Of a stretch of DNA of 64,000 bases, positions 36,446 to 46,370 are shown piece after piece. Positions within the stretch are counted from its first letter, which is position 1; the number at the start of each line of letters is the position of its first letter. This DNA is from Phytoactinopolyspora halotolerans (GTDB lineage: Bacteria > Actinomycetota > Actinomycetes > Jiangellales > Jiangellaceae): contig NZ_JAAGOA010000010.1 in assembly GCF_010550675.1 (NCBI RefSeq), forward strand, positions 124,001-188,000. Direction: 5' to 3'. Both the position numbers and the translations under genes were made by a program. The notes beneath the pieces are model-generated. The model saw only the letters and a program-made list of their open reading frames with translations, did not search any database and was not told the origin of the DNA.

Positions 36446-37999
36446 TCAGCAAGCGATGGAGCCGGTGAACTGGCAGGGGTCGCCCGGTGCCGTGTAGGCG
36501 ATCCTATCGATCTGCGTCGTCAGCGGCCCGTCCGGCGGCACGAACTCGCCCATCTCGGTCGTGGTCTCGCTGCCCCAGAGACTCAGGTACATCTTCGCCT
36601 CCCGAAGCGGGATCTTCGCCGGGTCGGTCACCGAGTGCACGATCTCCCCATCGAGGTAGAAGTCGAGGCGGTCGGCCGACCAGACCATCCCATAGTCATG
36701 GAATGCCTCGTCCGCGGGCGGGGACACATCCGCCGACGTCGCGACCATCGGCTGGTTGTACCGGGACGTCCGCAGCTCGACGTCGCCGGTATCGACCCCG
36801 AACAGCTTGGCGATGTCGATACCCTCGGCCGGGCCGTCGTCACCGGCTCCCACATACGTGGAGTACGACGACACGATCCCGGAGTTCCCGACCGCCTTCA
36901 TCCTGATCTCGTATGTTCCGTAACCGAGTGGCTGCCGGTGTTGGACCTCAGCGCAGGCGTAGTCCAAATCCCCAGTGGCTCGCTCGACGAAGGTCAGGTT
37001 GAGCATGCCACCGGAGGCCCGCGCCTGGTCCGCGTCCCAGATGCAGTTCTGCTGGGCGCCGTTGCGCCATCCGTCGGAGACGAACCAGCGCGACGTGTCA
37101 AGCGTGTCGAAGTCGTCGACGAACGAGTCCGTCACGGGTTCGACCGGTACGTCGCACGCGAGCGACTCGGCGAACTGGCACTCCTCGCCCGCCTTCGTAA
37201 AGGCCACGTATTCGTACTCCGTGGTGACCGGCCGGCCCGGGTACTCGAACGGCCCCATCCAGTCGGTGAGCGTGTCGGTACTCCAGATCATGGTGAAGAT
37301 GCGCTGCTCGACCGTAGGTACCTGCGCCGGGTCGGTGTACGTTCGGGCCAGCTCTCCGTTGATGTAGAACCGGACCCGATCCGGTTCCCAGATGAACGCG
37401 TAGTGCACGAACTCCTGGCTGTTGTCGACCCCGACCGGCACCGGCCCGCCGCCCGCCGCGACGCCGTTCACCCACGTGTTGAGCTCGACCTCGGTGGTGT
37501 CCTTGCCCAGCATCTCGACGTCGATCTCGTGCCACTGAGTCCCCTGGGTGGGACCGGTATAGGTGAACAGCGACTGGTTGGTGCCGCTGACCTGGTCGAC
37601 CCGCATGCTGGTCTCGTACGTACCGTAGCCGTAGGGCTGCGTGGACTGGATGACTCCACAGGAGTAGTCCTGGCCGGCGTAGGCGGTGTCGTCCAGTGTC
37701 AGCGTCAGCATGCCGTCGGCCACGGCGACGTTGTTCTCGTTGAACGTACAGTTCTGGTACGTGCCGTTACGGTACCCGTCGGCGACGTACCAGAAATCCC
37801 GGTTGAGGGGCGCGTCGAAGTCTTCGACGAAGGACGGGCCGCCGTTGGCGGCGAGCGGTGCTGTCTGCGCAACGGCCTCCGCCCGGGCATCGGTCGTGTC
37901 CGCGGTCTGCGCGTGTCCCGTGAGCGCGCCGACGGCGGGGAGGGCAAGGGCAGCGGTCATCGCCGCGATCAGGGACGTACGTCGTCGTGGTCCAGTCAT
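36446..37999 (-). CDS. Secreted tandem GH16 protein, lichenase-like (copy A)
   Basis: 517 residues with a Sec/Tat-like signal (MTGPRRRTSLIAAMTAALAL) and two GH16 domains (about 55-280 and 290-517), each ending in a GxxCQF-SxAC cap. Domain 1 has the full catalytic motif HEIDVEMLGKDTTEVELN: Glu158 nucleophile, Asp160, Glu162 acid/base. This is close to the Bacillus lichenase motif, so beta-1,3-1,4-glucan is the likely substrate. Domain 2 reads EGIDIAKLFG: Gly393 and Ala397 replace both glutamates, so it cannot be catalytic and may bind glycan. ATG 37999 has GGAAGGGAAG upstream. Last gene of module copy A, 141 bp after OppF. Confidence 0.93.
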   Translation of the reverse strand: MTGPRRRTSLIAAMTAALALPAVGALTGHAQTADTTDARAEAVAQTAPLAANGGPSFVEDFDAPLNRDFWYVADGYRNGTYQNCTFNENNVAVADGMLTLTLDDTAYAGQDYSCGVIQSTQPYGYGTYETSMRVDQVSGTNQSLFTYTGPTQGTQWHEIDVEMLGKDTTEVELNTWVNGVAAGGGPVPVGVDNSQEFVHYAFIWEPDRVRFYINGELARTYTDPAQVPTVEQRIFTMIWSTDTLTDWMGPFEYPGRPVTTEYEYVAFTKAGEECQFAESLACDVPVEPVTDSFVDDFDTLDTSRWFVSDGWRNGAQQNCIWDADQARASGGMLNLTFVERATGDLDYACAEVQHRQPLGYGTYEIRMKAVGNSGIVSSYSTYVGAGDDGPAEGIDIAKLFGVDTGDVELRTSRYNQPMVATSADVSPPADEAFHDYGMVWSADRLDFYLDGEIVHSVTDPAKIPLREAKMYLSLWGSETTTEMGEFVPPDGPLTTQIDRIAYTAPGDPCQFTGSIAC

Positions 38000-38140
38000 G
38001 CGTCTTCCCTTCCTCTGTCTGCGATCGTTGCAGGTCATCCCCGTATCGAGGCGCACTGAGCCGACGGTGAGCCGGCGCCTCGCGCTGCCGGCCTCCCTTC
38101 CTGGCTGGGTTCTTCTCCTGACACTCGGCCCCGGGTGGCG

Positions 38141-39247
38141 CTATGGCCCACCCACCTCGGAACCGACACCTGCGAGCCCCAACTCGTCACTGCGCACGCA
38201 TGCCGCCACCCGATGTCCCGATCCACTGGACGTGAGCAGCGGAGCGCGCTCGGCGACGTCGCACACACCCGGCACCGCGTACGGGCAGCGGGTGTGGAAG
38301 TAACAACCGGGCGGCGGGTTGGCCGGGTCGGGCAGGTCATCGGCGAGCCGGATCCGACGCCCCGCGCCCCGCAGCCGTGGGTCCGGCCGGGGAACCGCGG
38401 ACAACAGCGCCTCGGTGTAGGGATGCCTGGGTTGGGCGTACAGGTCGGCGGTCCCGGCGACCTCGACGATCTTGCCCAGGTACATCACCGCCACCCGGTC
38501 ACAGATGTTCTCCACCACCGACAGGTCGTGCGAGACGAACAGATACGTCAGCTTCAGCTCCTCCTGCAGATCACGGAGCAGGTTCAGGATCTGCGCCCGC
38601 ACCGAGACATCCAGCGCGGAGACCGGCTCGTCGGCGATCACCACCCGCGGCCCGAGGACCAACGCCCGGGCGATGTTGACCCGTTGCCGTTCCCCGCCGG
38701 AGAACGCGTGCGGGTACCGGTTCATGTACTTCGGCGACAGCCCCACCCGCTCGAGCATGGAGGCGACGCGGTCGTCCAGCTCCGACCCGGTGACGGTGCC
38801 GCTGGTCCGCAGTGGCTCACCGACGATCTGCCGCAACGTCATCCGCGGGTTGAGCGAAGAGAACGGGTCCTGGAAGACCACCCGGATCTGCCGCTGATAC
38901 GGTCGCAGTCGGCGAGCGTTCAGCTCCGCCAGATCGACATTCCTGCCGGCGGTGTCCCGGTAGACGATCTGACCCGCGGTCGGCTCGATCACCCGGGCGA
39001 CGCTGCGGCCCAAGGTGGTCTTCCCGCACCCGGACTCGCCGACGATGCCGAGCGTCTCGCCGGCGCGCACGCTCAGATCAATTCCGTCGACGGCGCGCAC
39101 GTGGCCGACCGTTCGGCTGAGGAACCCCTTCTTGATCGGAAAGTGAACCGTGAGGCCGCGGACGTCGAGGATCGGAGTGGCGGTTTCCTCGTCCGCGCCC
39201 GCCTCGACGCCGCTTGCGCCCGATATGTCATGGTTCATCGTCGTCAT
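38141..39247 (-). CDS. Oligosaccharide/oligopeptide ABC transporter ATPase, OppF type (copy A)
   Basis: 368 residues. Walker [11 protein letters not shown]-loop [13 protein letters not shown], signature FSGGERQR, Walker [13 protein letters not shown]. The C-terminal Opp extension has [19 protein letters not shown], the four-Cys-type motif that in some family members binds an iron-sulfur cluster. ATG 39247 overlaps the OppD stop (ATGA). It powers import together with OppD. Confidence 0.95.
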   Translation of the reverse strand: MTTMNHDISGASGVEAGADEETATPILDVRGLTVHFPIKKGFLSRTVGHVRAVDGIDLSVRAGETLGIVGESGCGKTTLGRSVARVIEPTAGQIVYRDTAGRNVDLAELNARRLRPYQRQIRVVFQDPFSSLNPRMTLRQIVGEPLRTSGTVTGSELDDRVASMLERVGLSPKYMNRYPHAFSGGERQRVNIARALVLGPRVVIADEPVSALDVSVRAQILNLLRDLQEELKLTYLFVSHDLSVVENICDRVAVMYLGKIVEVAGTADLYAQPRHPYTEALLSAVPRPDPRLRGAGRRIRLADDLPDPANPPPGCYFHTRCPYAVPGVCDVAERAPLLTSSGSGHRVAACVRSDELGLAGVGSEVGGP

Positions 39248-40290
39248 GCCCTTTCACCGTCGACGCGGAAATCTCCACCTACCGCCGCACCGTCGTCGTG
39301 CAGCACGCATCGCACGCTGCGGGCCTCGCCGAACACGATGTGCGGCGGGTCGGAAACGTCGCACACGCCACCGATCGCCGCATCACAACGCGGATGGAAC
39401 GGACACCCCGCAGGCCGATCCGACGGATGCGGCACATTCCCCCGGATCGTGGCCAACCGCCGCCCGGCGCCGGCACCCATCCGCGGAATCGACCCCAACA
39501 GAGCGTTGGTGTACGGGTGCTTCGGATCATGAAAGATCTCATCCACACCGCCACGCTCCACCACCGTGCCCAGATACATCACCACCACCTCATCGGCGAT
39601 CTCCGCCACCACACCCAGATCATGGGTAATGAACAACACCGACATCCCCGTCTCGGCCTGCAGGTCACGAAGCAAGTCGATGATCCGCGCCTGCGTCGTC
39701 ACATCCAGCGCCGTCGTCGGCTCATCCGCGATCAACAACGCCGGATCCGCCGCCAACGCGATCGCGATCATCACCCGCTGACACATCCCACCCGATAACT
39801 GGAACGAGTACGCATCCAACCGCTCCTCCGGCCGTGGGATGCCGACCCGGCGTAGTTGCTCGACGGCTCGATCCCGCGCCTCTTCCTTGCCCAGCGGCAG
39901 GTGCAGCCGGATAGTCTCAATCAGCTGGTCCCCGATCGTGTACATCGGTGACAGCGACGCCATCGGCTCCTGGAACACCATCGAGATCTCACCGCCCCGG
40001 ATCCGGCGCATCCGTTCACCCTTCGGATCCAAGGTGGTGAGGTCGACGGGCTCCCCGGCTCCGGGCTGCCAGGCGATCCGGCCGTCGATGATCCGGCCAG
40101 GTTCGTCGACCAGTCCGAGCACGGAACGCGCCGTCACACTCTTGCCACACCCCGACTCACCGACGACGCACACCGTCTTCCCCCGCGGAACGGTCAAGCT
40201 CACCCCGTCCACGGCACGCACCGTGCCCTCCCGGGTGAAGAAATGCGTCTTCAACCCATCGATCGCCAGCAGCGGTTCGTCGTGCGACAT
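39244..40290 (-). CDS. ABC transporter ATPase, OppD type (copy A)
   Basis: 348 residues. Walker [11 protein letters not shown]-loop [16 protein letters not shown], signature LSGGMCQR, Walker [14 protein letters not shown]-terminal Cys motif ([15 protein letters not shown]). The start ATG 40290 (MSHDEP) is supported by alignment with copy B (MPREDP); ATG 40305 overlaps the permease stop and is the alternative. A 538-bp stretch of this gene (39291-39828) is almost identical to copy B at the DNA level. Confidence 0.94.
   Translation of the reverse strand: MSHDEPLLAIDGLKTHFFTREGTVRAVDGVSLTVPRGKTVCVVGESGCGKSVTARSVLGLVDEPGRIIDGRIAWQPGAGEPVDLTTLDPKGERMRRIRGGEISMVFQEPMASLSPMYTIGDQLIETIRLHLPLGKEEARDRAVEQLRRVGIPRPEERLDAYSFQLSGGMCQRVMIAIALAADPALLIADEPTTALDVTTQARIIDLLRDLQAETGMSVLFITHDLGVVAEIADEVVVMYLGTVVERGGVDEIFHDPKHPYTNALLGSIPRMGAGAGRRLATIRGNVPHPSDRPAGCPFHPRCDAAIGGVCDVSDPPHIVFGEARSVRCVLHDDGAAVGGDFRVDGERA
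39291..39828 (-). repeat. 538-bp near-identical tract shared with 53050-53587
   Basis: By eye, this tract differs from 53050-53587 at only two positions (an A/G and a T/C), then similarity drops sharply on both sides. It lies inside the OppD genes. The sharp borders point to recent gene conversion between module copies. Confidence 0.85.
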
Positions 40291-40301
40291 CCGCATCTGC
40301 C

Positions 40302-41492
40302 TCATCTCTTGTACGGATCGGCGGCGTCCCGCAGGCCGTCGCCGACGAAGTTCAGCGCCAAGACCGTGATGATCACGCACAGGCCCGGGAGCATCAGCCA
40401 CGGCGCCGTCGAGAGCACCCGCACGTTCTGCGCGTCCTGCAGCAGCACACCCCACGAGACCGCAGGCGCCTGCAGACCCAGGCCGAGGAAGCTCAGCGAC
40501 GTCTCAGCCAGGATCATCGCCGGAATCGACAGCGTCACCGACGCGATCAGATGGCTGGAGAACGACGGCAACATGTGCCGGAAGATCACCCGCGGCCGGC
40601 TGCATCCGTCGAGCAGCGCCGCCGTCACGAACTCCTCATTCCGCAACGACAGGAACCGCCCGCGCACCACCCGTGCCAGGTCGGTCCAGGCGATCACCGC
40701 CAGGATCGTCGTGATGGCGAAATAGCGCTGCATCGGCCCCCATCCCGGCGGCAGCGCAGCAGCCAGCCCCAGCCACAACGGGATGCTCGGCAGCGACATG
40801 AAGAACTCGACCAGACGCTGGATGGCCATGTCCGTTCTGCCGCCGAAGTATCCGGAGACACCGCCCAGCACGACGCCGAGGACGAACGCCATGGCGACGC
40901 CGACGAGCCCGATCGTCATCGAGACCCGGGTCCCGTGCACGATCCGGGAGAACAGGTCATGTCCGGTCCGGGTACCGCCCATCAGGTACATCGGCTCGTC
41001 CGGATCGACCGGGCCGATCAGGTGCCGATCCCACGGGATGAGCCCGAACAGCTCGTACTCCTCACCCTTCACGAACAGCCCGAGCTCGATCCGCTGCGTC
41101 TCGTCGATCTCGAATGACAGTTGCAGCGTCTCTTCGTCGACGGTTGAGGTGTAGCCGTGCACATACAGGCCCTCACCCCAGTCCACGTGAATCCGCTGCG
41201 GAGGCGCGTAGGTGTACTCGGCGTCGAACGTGCTCGTGCCGAACGGCGCGATGACGTCCGCGAAGAGCGCGATCAGGTAGACCAGCCCGGTGACGACGAG
41301 GCCGGCCATGGCCAGCTTGTGCTGCCGGAACTTCCACCACACCAGCCTCCGCTGAGACGCGCTGGACCAGCGGTCATCGCCGCGCGCCGCCGTCTCGCCG
41401 CCGGTAACGGAGTCGGTGCCGGCGTCGGTGTCGGTAGCGGGGCCAGAGTCGGTGGCGGTGGCAGCGTCGGTGCCGGCGGTCGTGTGAGCCAT
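40302..41492 (-). CDS. ABC transporter permease, DppC type with external insert (copy A)
   Basis: 396 residues. An acidic Thr/Ala/Asp-rich N-terminal tail (about 1-45) precedes helix 1 (AMAGLVVTGLVYLIALFADV). Between helix 1 and the signature (GTRTGHDLFSRIVHGTR) lies an insert of about 90 residues (RIHVDWGEGLYVHGY, FVKGEEYELFGLIPWDRHL) outside the membrane, conserved in copy B and known in a subset of Opp-type sugar importers. The EAA loop and SFLGLGLQAP follow. ATG 41492 has GGGAGG upstream. Confidence 0.93.
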   Translation of the reverse strand: MAHTTAGTDAATATDSGPATDTDAGTDSVTGGETAARGDDRWSSASQRRLVWWKFRQHKLAMAGLVVTGLVYLIALFADVIAPFGTSTFDAEYTYAPPQRIHVDWGEGLYVHGYTSTVDEETLQLSFEIDETQRIELGLFVKGEEYELFGLIPWDRHLIGPVDPDEPMYLMGGTRTGHDLFSRIVHGTRVSMTIGLVGVAMAFVLGVVLGGVSGYFGGRTDMAIQRLVEFFMSLPSIPLWLGLAAALPPGWGPMQRYFAITTILAVIAWTDLARVVRGRFLSLRNEEFVTAALLDGCSRPRVIFRHMLPSFSSHLIASVTLSIPAMILAETSLSFLGLGLQAPAVSWGVLLQDAQNVRVLSTAPWLMLPGLCVIITVLALNFVGDGLRDAADPYKR

Positions 41493-41506
41493 CGAGATGC
41501 GCCTCC

Positions 41507-42499
41507 CTACCGGTAGCCCAGCCGGACCCGAGGATCCAGCCAGGCGAGAAGAATGTCGGACAGCAACGTCCCGATCACCGTCAGCACGCTGACCACGAGG
41601 ATGATCGATCCGGCCAGATACATGTCCTGGCTCTGCAGGGCGCCCAGCAGCAGCGGTCCGGTGGTGGGCAGGTTGAGCACCGACGCCACGATCACCTCGC
41701 CGGAGATGAGCGCCGGGAGCACCCAGCCGACGGTCGAGACGAACGGGTTCATCGCCACCCGGAGCGGGTACTTGAGCACCAGCCTGCGCTCGGGCACGCC
41801 ACGTGCGCGCGCCGCCATCACGTATGGTTTGCGGACCTCGTCCAGCAGGTTCGCCCGCAGGATACGGATCAACCCCGCCGTTCCCGCGGTGCCGAGCACC
41901 ACCATCGGAATCCACAGGTGCGCCATCAGGTCACCGACCTTGGCCAGGCTCCAGGCCGCGTCCCGGAACTCCGGCGAGAAGAGACCGCCGACGCTGTACC
42001 CGAACACGGTATGCATGACGTACATCAACCCCAACGCGATCATGAAGTTCGGAATCGCGAGGCCCAGGAAGCCGAGCGTCGTGGCGATGTAGTCGCCGGC
42101 CGAGTACTGCCGCACCGCCGAGTACAGCCCGACCGGGAACGCCATGATCCAGGTGGCCAGCAACGTGGTGACCGTCAGCAGGATCGACAGCGGCAGCCGG
42201 TCGCCGATCAGGCCGGCCACGCTGGTGCCGTACTCGAACGACTGCCCGAAATCCCCGTGCAGCAGGATCCCGGAGATCCACTTCAGGTATTGCTCGTGTA
42301 GCGGCTGGCCGAGTCCGTAGCGTTCCCGCAGCCCGTCCAGCATCGCCTGGTCCACCGACTGGCCCTCGGATTCCAGGCGGCTGACCATCGTGGTCAGGTA
42401 GTCCCCGGGCGGCAGCTGGATGATGGCGAAGGCGACCAGGGAGATGGCGACGAGCGTCGGCACCATGAACAGGCACCGGCGAGCGATGAAGGTCAACAC
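41507..42499 (-). CDS. ABC transporter permease, DppB type (copy A)
   Basis: 330 residues, six predicted membrane helices (FMVPTLVAISLVAFAIIQL, LLATWIMAFPVGLYSAV and others). LPPGDYLTTM and the EAA loop YVMAARARGVPERRL are family features. GTG 42499 start, 13 bp after the binding-protein stop. It forms the pore with the DppC-type partner. Confidence 0.95.
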   Translation of the reverse strand: MLTFIARRCLFMVPTLVAISLVAFAIIQLPPGDYLTTMVSRLESEGQSVDQAMLDGLRERYGLGQPLHEQYLKWISGILLHGDFGQSFEYGTSVAGLIGDRLPLSILLTVTTLLATWIMAFPVGLYSAVRQYSAGDYIATTLGFLGLAIPNFMIALGLMYVMHTVFGYSVGGLFSPEFRDAAWSLAKVGDLMAHLWIPMVVLGTAGTAGLIRILRANLLDEVRKPYVMAARARGVPERRLVLKYPLRVAMNPFVSTVGWVLPALISGEVIVASVLNLPTTGPLLLGALQSQDMYLAGSIILVVSVLTVIGTLLSDILLAWLDPRVRLGYR

Positions 42500-42512
42500 T
42501 GCGGCACCGGCG

Positions 42513-44483
42513 TCAGTTGTCGAGGTAGAACTGCTCGGGATAGGTGGCGCCCGGATACGGGAAGCCGCCGGCGAAGTACGTCTCGTCGACCATGTTGCGG
42601 AACTCGTTCTTCACCACGCCGTATCCGGGCAGTGGGGTGCTGACGCCGATCAGATAGAACTGCTCCTTGGCGATCTGCAGTACATGCCGCATCAGCTCAT
42701 TCCGGCGTTCCGGATCGGCTTCCGCCTGCACCTGCCGGTACAGCTCCAGCTGCTCCTTGGCGGCGTCCGGTGGTTCGATCGCGCCCTCGCCACTGCCGTC
42801 CGTGTCCAGCCAGGTGCTCCAACCCGCCGCGAACCTGTTGTCCAGGCCGTCCATCGGCAGGTAGTACTGCGGCGTGCTGACCGGGTGAATCCCGCCGTCG
42901 CCGTCCCAGACGTGCGCTTCCTGGTCGCTCGCATCGAGGATCTCATAGCGGTGCTCGCTGCCTTCGCCCTGCACGGTCAGCTCGACACCGACGTCGCGCC
43001 AGTAGCCCTTGATCAGCTCCAACGCATCGATCAACTCGGTCTTCTGGTCCGACGGTGCCAGCACCCGGATGGAGACCGGTGTGCCGTCCGGGCCGAGCCG
43101 GATGCCGTCCCCGTCGGTCTCGGTCAGCCCGGCGGCGTCGAGGTGCTGGTTGGCCAGGTCGACGTCGTACGCGGTGTACTGGGTGGCGAACTCCTCGTCG
43201 TACAGTGCGCTCTCCGGCAGCGGAGCCGGCTGCGCCGGCTCGCCCTGGCGGGCGAACACCGCGTCGATGATCTCCTGCCGGTTGATCGCGTGCGACAGGC
43301 CGATACGGAAGTCCCTGTTCTGAAAGATCTCCCGCTTGACCTCGTCCTTGCAGGTGAGGTTGAGCAGGATGGTCACGGTGTTGAGCTTGTCCGGAATCAG
43401 GTTGAAGAACTCGTACCCCGCGGTCTCGCGGTCCGCGGCCAGCACCGGCTTGTTCGCCGTCGTGGTGACCACGCGGTCGATCATGTCGATCTCACCCTGC
43501 ACGGTGTTGAGCAGCAGCACCTCCTCGTCCTGCACGATGGAGTACTCCACCCCGTCCAGGTAGGGCAGCTGGTTGCCTTCCGGGTCGACCTTCCAGTAGT
43601 ACGGGTTCCGCTCGAAGGTCATACGCGTCGCCGACGAGATCGGCGTCGTCGGGACCCACGCGTGCAGTCGCGGCAGTTCGATATCGCTCCACAGTGCCGC
43701 CCCGCCGATCGCGTGCTGCAGCGCCTCCACCCAGCCGGAGAACCCGGCGTCCTTGGCGGCCTGATCCGCGTCGTCGCTGTAGTCCCGGTGGAATTTCTGC
43801 AGGTAATGCCGGGGCAGGCGGGTCAGGACATTGATCGGCTGGTTCGCGAGGGCGTCCAGGAAGAGACCATGCGGGCCGGGGAAGGTGAACGTGACCGTGG
43901 TGTCGTCCACCTTCTCCAGCGTCGCCAGTTCCCCGTCGACCATGAACAGGCTGAGCCCGTCCGGCATCACGTCCGGGTTGGCGACCAGATCGTCGTAGGC
44001 GAACAGGATGTCGTCCGCGGTGAACGGCGCACCGTCGGACCATCTCATTCCCTCGCGGAGGGTGAACGTGTACTGCGTGGCGTCGTCGCTGACTTCGAAG
44101 GACGCAGCCACGTTGGGGATCACCTCGTCCCAGGCCAGATTCCATCTGACCAAGGGTTCATAGCCGATGGCGTAGTCCAGCCGGAAGCTCTGCGCACCTA
44201 CCATGCCGTTGCGCCAGGTGCCGCCATAGGAGCCGATCTGTTCGATCGGCTCCACCACGGCCGGATCCGCCGGCAGCCGCTCGGCCACGGGCGGCAGGTC
44301 CCCGCTGTCCACCAAGGCACGCAGCGACGGCGCCTCACCGGATGCGGTACCGGCGGAGGTGTCCGGCGACGCTCCGTTGCCGTTGTCGCCACCGGACGAC
44401 GATGTGCAGGCCGGCACCATGGCGACGAGGGCAAGCGCTCCGCCCGCCCGGAGCAATCGTCGACGGTCGATCTGTGGTTCCAT
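42513..44483 (-). CDS. Extracellular solute-binding lipoprotein, family 5 (copy A)
   Basis: 656 residues. Twin-arginine signal and lipobox (RRRLLRAGGALALVAMVPAC). The mature domain is SBP_bac_5 of the subgroup with NPYYWKVDPEGNQLPYLDG, which I associate with oligosaccharide rather than peptide importers (recalled, not searched). ATG 44483 has AAGGAG six bases upstream; GTG 44486 is less well placed. Context with secreted GH16 and GH3 enzymes suggests beta-glucan oligosaccharides as ligand. Confidence 0.92.
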   Translation of the reverse strand: MEPQIDRRRLLRAGGALALVAMVPACTSSSGGDNGNGASPDTSAGTASGEAPSLRALVDSGDLPPVAERLPADPAVVEPIEQIGSYGGTWRNGMVGAQSFRLDYAIGYEPLVRWNLAWDEVIPNVAASFEVSDDATQYTFTLREGMRWSDGAPFTADDILFAYDDLVANPDVMPDGLSLFMVDGELATLEKVDDTTVTFTFPGPHGLFLDALANQPINVLTRLPRHYLQKFHRDYSDDADQAAKDAGFSGWVEALQHAIGGAALWSDIELPRLHAWVPTTPISSATRMTFERNPYYWKVDPEGNQLPYLDGVEYSIVQDEEVLLLNTVQGEIDMIDRVVTTTANKPVLAADRETAGYEFFNLIPDKLNTVTILLNLTCKDEVKREIFQNRDFRIGLSHAINRQEIIDAVFARQGEPAQPAPLPESALYDEEFATQYTAYDVDLANQHLDAAGLTETDGDGIRLGPDGTPVSIRVLAPSDQKTELIDALELIKGYWRDVGVELTVQGEGSEHRYEILDASDQEAHVWDGDGGIHPVSTPQYYLPMDGLDNRFAAGWSTWLDTDGSGEGAIEPPDAAKEQLELYRQVQAEADPERRNELMRHVLQIAKEQFYLIGVSTPLPGYGVVKNEFRNMVDETYFAGGFPYPGATYPEQFYLDN

Positions 44484-44576
44484 CACGTTCTCCTTCGAAG
44501 TGAGTCACGCCAGAGGATCTGAACTGCCTGGGCGGTGCGCCCGGTCATCGCCGTTGCGCTGAAGACCGTCGACGCG

Positions 44577-46172
44577 TCAGTAGCCGCGCACCTCCGGCCA
44601 GGAGAGCTCGACGCCGCGATCGGTCAGGGCCTGCTGGAAGGCGGCGAGGTGCGCGTCATCGGACCGGACCTGGTGCGGTGTGGCGCCATGCCGCAGGCAG
44701 TACGCGGCCAGCATGCCGGCGGCTTCGCCGACGTTCCACTCCACCGGGTGCAGCCGGTAACAGCCGTTGGTGATATGCGTGGTGCCGATGTTCTTCGCCG
44801 CCGGAAGCAGGTTGCGCATCCGCACCGGCAGCAACGCACCCAGCGGGATCTGAAACGGCAACGAACCGACGTCGATGTAATTGTCCCCACCCGTCGACGG
44901 ATGCAGATCGATCCGATACGAGCCGACACCCACCGAATCCTGGTATGGCTGGGCGCCGCGTTGTCCGCGCAGGGCAAGCGAGACGTCCTGCTCGACGACG
45001 GTGTACTCGGCCGCGATCCGCCGCGACTCGCGGACATACGGCGCCTTCGCCAGGCCGTGCGAGGTGCCGAAGACATCGCCGCGCAGCCGCAAACCCGGTA
45101 GGCCGGCACCGCCGTCGGGTGTCGGCATCTCGGTCTGCATCCAGTACAGGAAACTCCGGCTCATCCGCCGCGCACCCTCCAGGTGCGTCGCCGTCTCGTC
45201 GTCGCTGACCTCGAAGATCGGGCCCTCGAGGTAGTCGATCATCGGCCAGTTCACGATCACCAGGTCGCTGGCGAACGCACCCTCGGCGAAGTTGTCCCGG
45301 GCCAAGACCCGCCGGAACGCCCACAGGTCGCGGTCGGCGCCGAGCTTCTCGTTGTCGCCGTGCGGGAGGAAGTATCGCTGCGCCGGTTCCAGCGTTTGCG
45401 GCGACGGCGCCACCATGCTGAACATCCGATCCGGCCAGTACGGCGGCTGGTAGTCCCGCCAGAACGCGTAGTCGTCCGGTTTGTCGATGGTGTGGTCTTC
45501 GCCGGGCCGGTGGTCGACGGCGAAGCACCAGGAGACCGCCTGCATGTTCAGCGGCTGGCGCTCGGCCGGGGCGCTCGGCTCCCCGGTATCGTCCTGCGAC
45601 TCGAACCCGGTGACGTACTCGGCGCCGGTCAGCGGCAACAGCTCACCGGTCTCGGTCGCGTCGAGGATGTACGGTGCGACGACGGTGACCACACGGCCGT
45701 GCTCCTGGTCGTGCAGCGTGACACTGGTGACCGTATCCGCGTCGACGGTGGCGCTGACCGGCCGGTGCCGCAGCCGCACCTCCAGATTCCCGTGTGCCCG
45801 ACTCGGCGCGAGCATGCTCTCCAGCACGGCGAGGCCCACCCGGGGCTCGGCACAGAGCTGGCTGACCTTGCCGTTCCCGGGGTTCAAGGCCTTGCGTGCA
45901 CGCGCCTGCGGGGTCAGCGGATACCAGCGACGGTAGTAGTCCCGGATCCCATCGCGCAGCTCACGGTAGGTCGCCGTGCACCCGAACTGCTCGATCCAGG
46001 GGTGTTCATCGGACGGGACGCCTTGGGCGGTCAGCTGGCCGCCGACCCAATCGGTCTCCTCGGTCAGCACCACCGTCATGCCGTGCCGCGCCGCGGCCAA
46101 CGCGGCGGCCACCCCACCCAAGCCGCCGCCGACCACGGCGATGTCCGCCCGAATCTCGATGTCTCCGGTCAC
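44577..46172 (-). CDS. FAD-dependent oxidoreductase of FAD_oxidored type (copy A)
   Basis: 531 residues. N-terminal Rossmann dinucleotide fold VVGGGLGGVAAALAAARHG with the acidic strand end TEETDWVGGQLTAQG, then a long domain and a C-terminal half with HPSTGGDNYIDVGSLPFQIPLGALLP and NLLPAAKNIGTTHITNGCYRLHPVEWNVGEAAG, as in PF12831-type enzymes. No signal peptide, so it is cytosolic. GTG 46172 has GGAGGAG six bases upstream; the frame is open to 46223. It is the first gene of the copy A operon. Reaction unknown; it may oxidise an imported sugar or a decoration. Confidence 0.9.
   Translation of the reverse strand: MTGDIEIRADIAVVGGGLGGVAAALAAARHGMTVVLTEETDWVGGQLTAQGVPSDEHPWIEQFGCTATYRELRDGIRDYYRRWYPLTPQARARKALNPGNGKVSQLCAEPRVGLAVLESMLAPSRAHGNLEVRLRHRPVSATVDADTVTSVTLHDQEHGRVVTVVAPYILDATETGELLPLTGAEYVTGFESQDDTGEPSAPAERQPLNMQAVSWCFAVDHRPGEDHTIDKPDDYAFWRDYQPPYWPDRMFSMVAPSPQTLEPAQRYFLPHGDNEKLGADRDLWAFRRVLARDNFAEGAFASDLVIVNWPMIDYLEGPIFEVSDDETATHLEGARRMSRSFLYWMQTEMPTPDGGAGLPGLRLRGDVFGTSHGLAKAPYVRESRRIAAEYTVVEQDVSLALRGQRGAQPYQDSVGVGSYRIDLHPSTGGDNYIDVGSLPFQIPLGALLPVRMRNLLPAAKNIGTTHITNGCYRLHPVEWNVGEAAGMLAAYCLRHGATPHQVRSDDAHLAAFQQALTDRGVELSWPEVRGY
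44715..44939 (-). repeat. 225-bp near-identical tract shared with 58432-58656
   Basis: Inside the FAD oxidoreductase genes. Only three mismatches were counted by eye against 58432-58656, with lower similarity outside. Second likely conversion tract. Confidence 0.8.
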
Positions 46173-46204
46173 GCTGAGCTCCTCCAGGTACGCCACAACC
46201 AGTG

Positions 46205-46265
46205 CTTGAATACGTATGAGCAAATCTCGATGGAAAATGCGTGACTGTGCTTCTACGTATGAACG
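46205..46265 (-). promoter_or_regulatory. Pair of LacI-type operators before FAD gene A
   Basis: Two 18-bp sites centred on TACGTA, at 46205-46222 and 46248-46265, 43 bp centre to centre. Good half-sites read GTATGAGCA and GTATGAACG. The same half-site GTATGAGCA occurs before the LacI gene at 62220, so that LacI probably controls this operon. Both sites are downstream of the promoter core. Confidence 0.65.
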
Positions 46266-46267
46266 CG

Positions 46268-46297
46268 AAGTTATGACACATGACGCTGGGGTGTCAA
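46268..46297 (-). promoter_or_regulatory. Sigma-70-like promoter of module copy A
   Basis: On the minus strand, TTGACA (46297-46292), an 18-bp spacer, then TAACTT (46273-46268); ATAACT with a 17-bp spacer is equivalent. The -35 box is a perfect consensus, unusual in this GC-rich window. Confidence 0.6.
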
Positions 46298-46370
46298 TAG
46301 CGTGAAGGCCACGACCTCAGCCCTGCGCCGCAGGACGGCGGGAAAGCGGGCTGGGCGGCAGATGCGTTGG

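Larger units (their letters stand above)
36446..46297 (-). repeat. Duplicated glycan-import module, copy A
   Basis: Seven genes and their promoter in the order FAD oxidoreductase, binding protein, DppB, DppC, OppD, OppF, GH16. The same order, strand and near-identical protein lengths recur at 50337-61019. Spacing between copies is about 13.7-13.9 kb. Copy A lacks its own adjacent LacI gene. Confidence 0.9.
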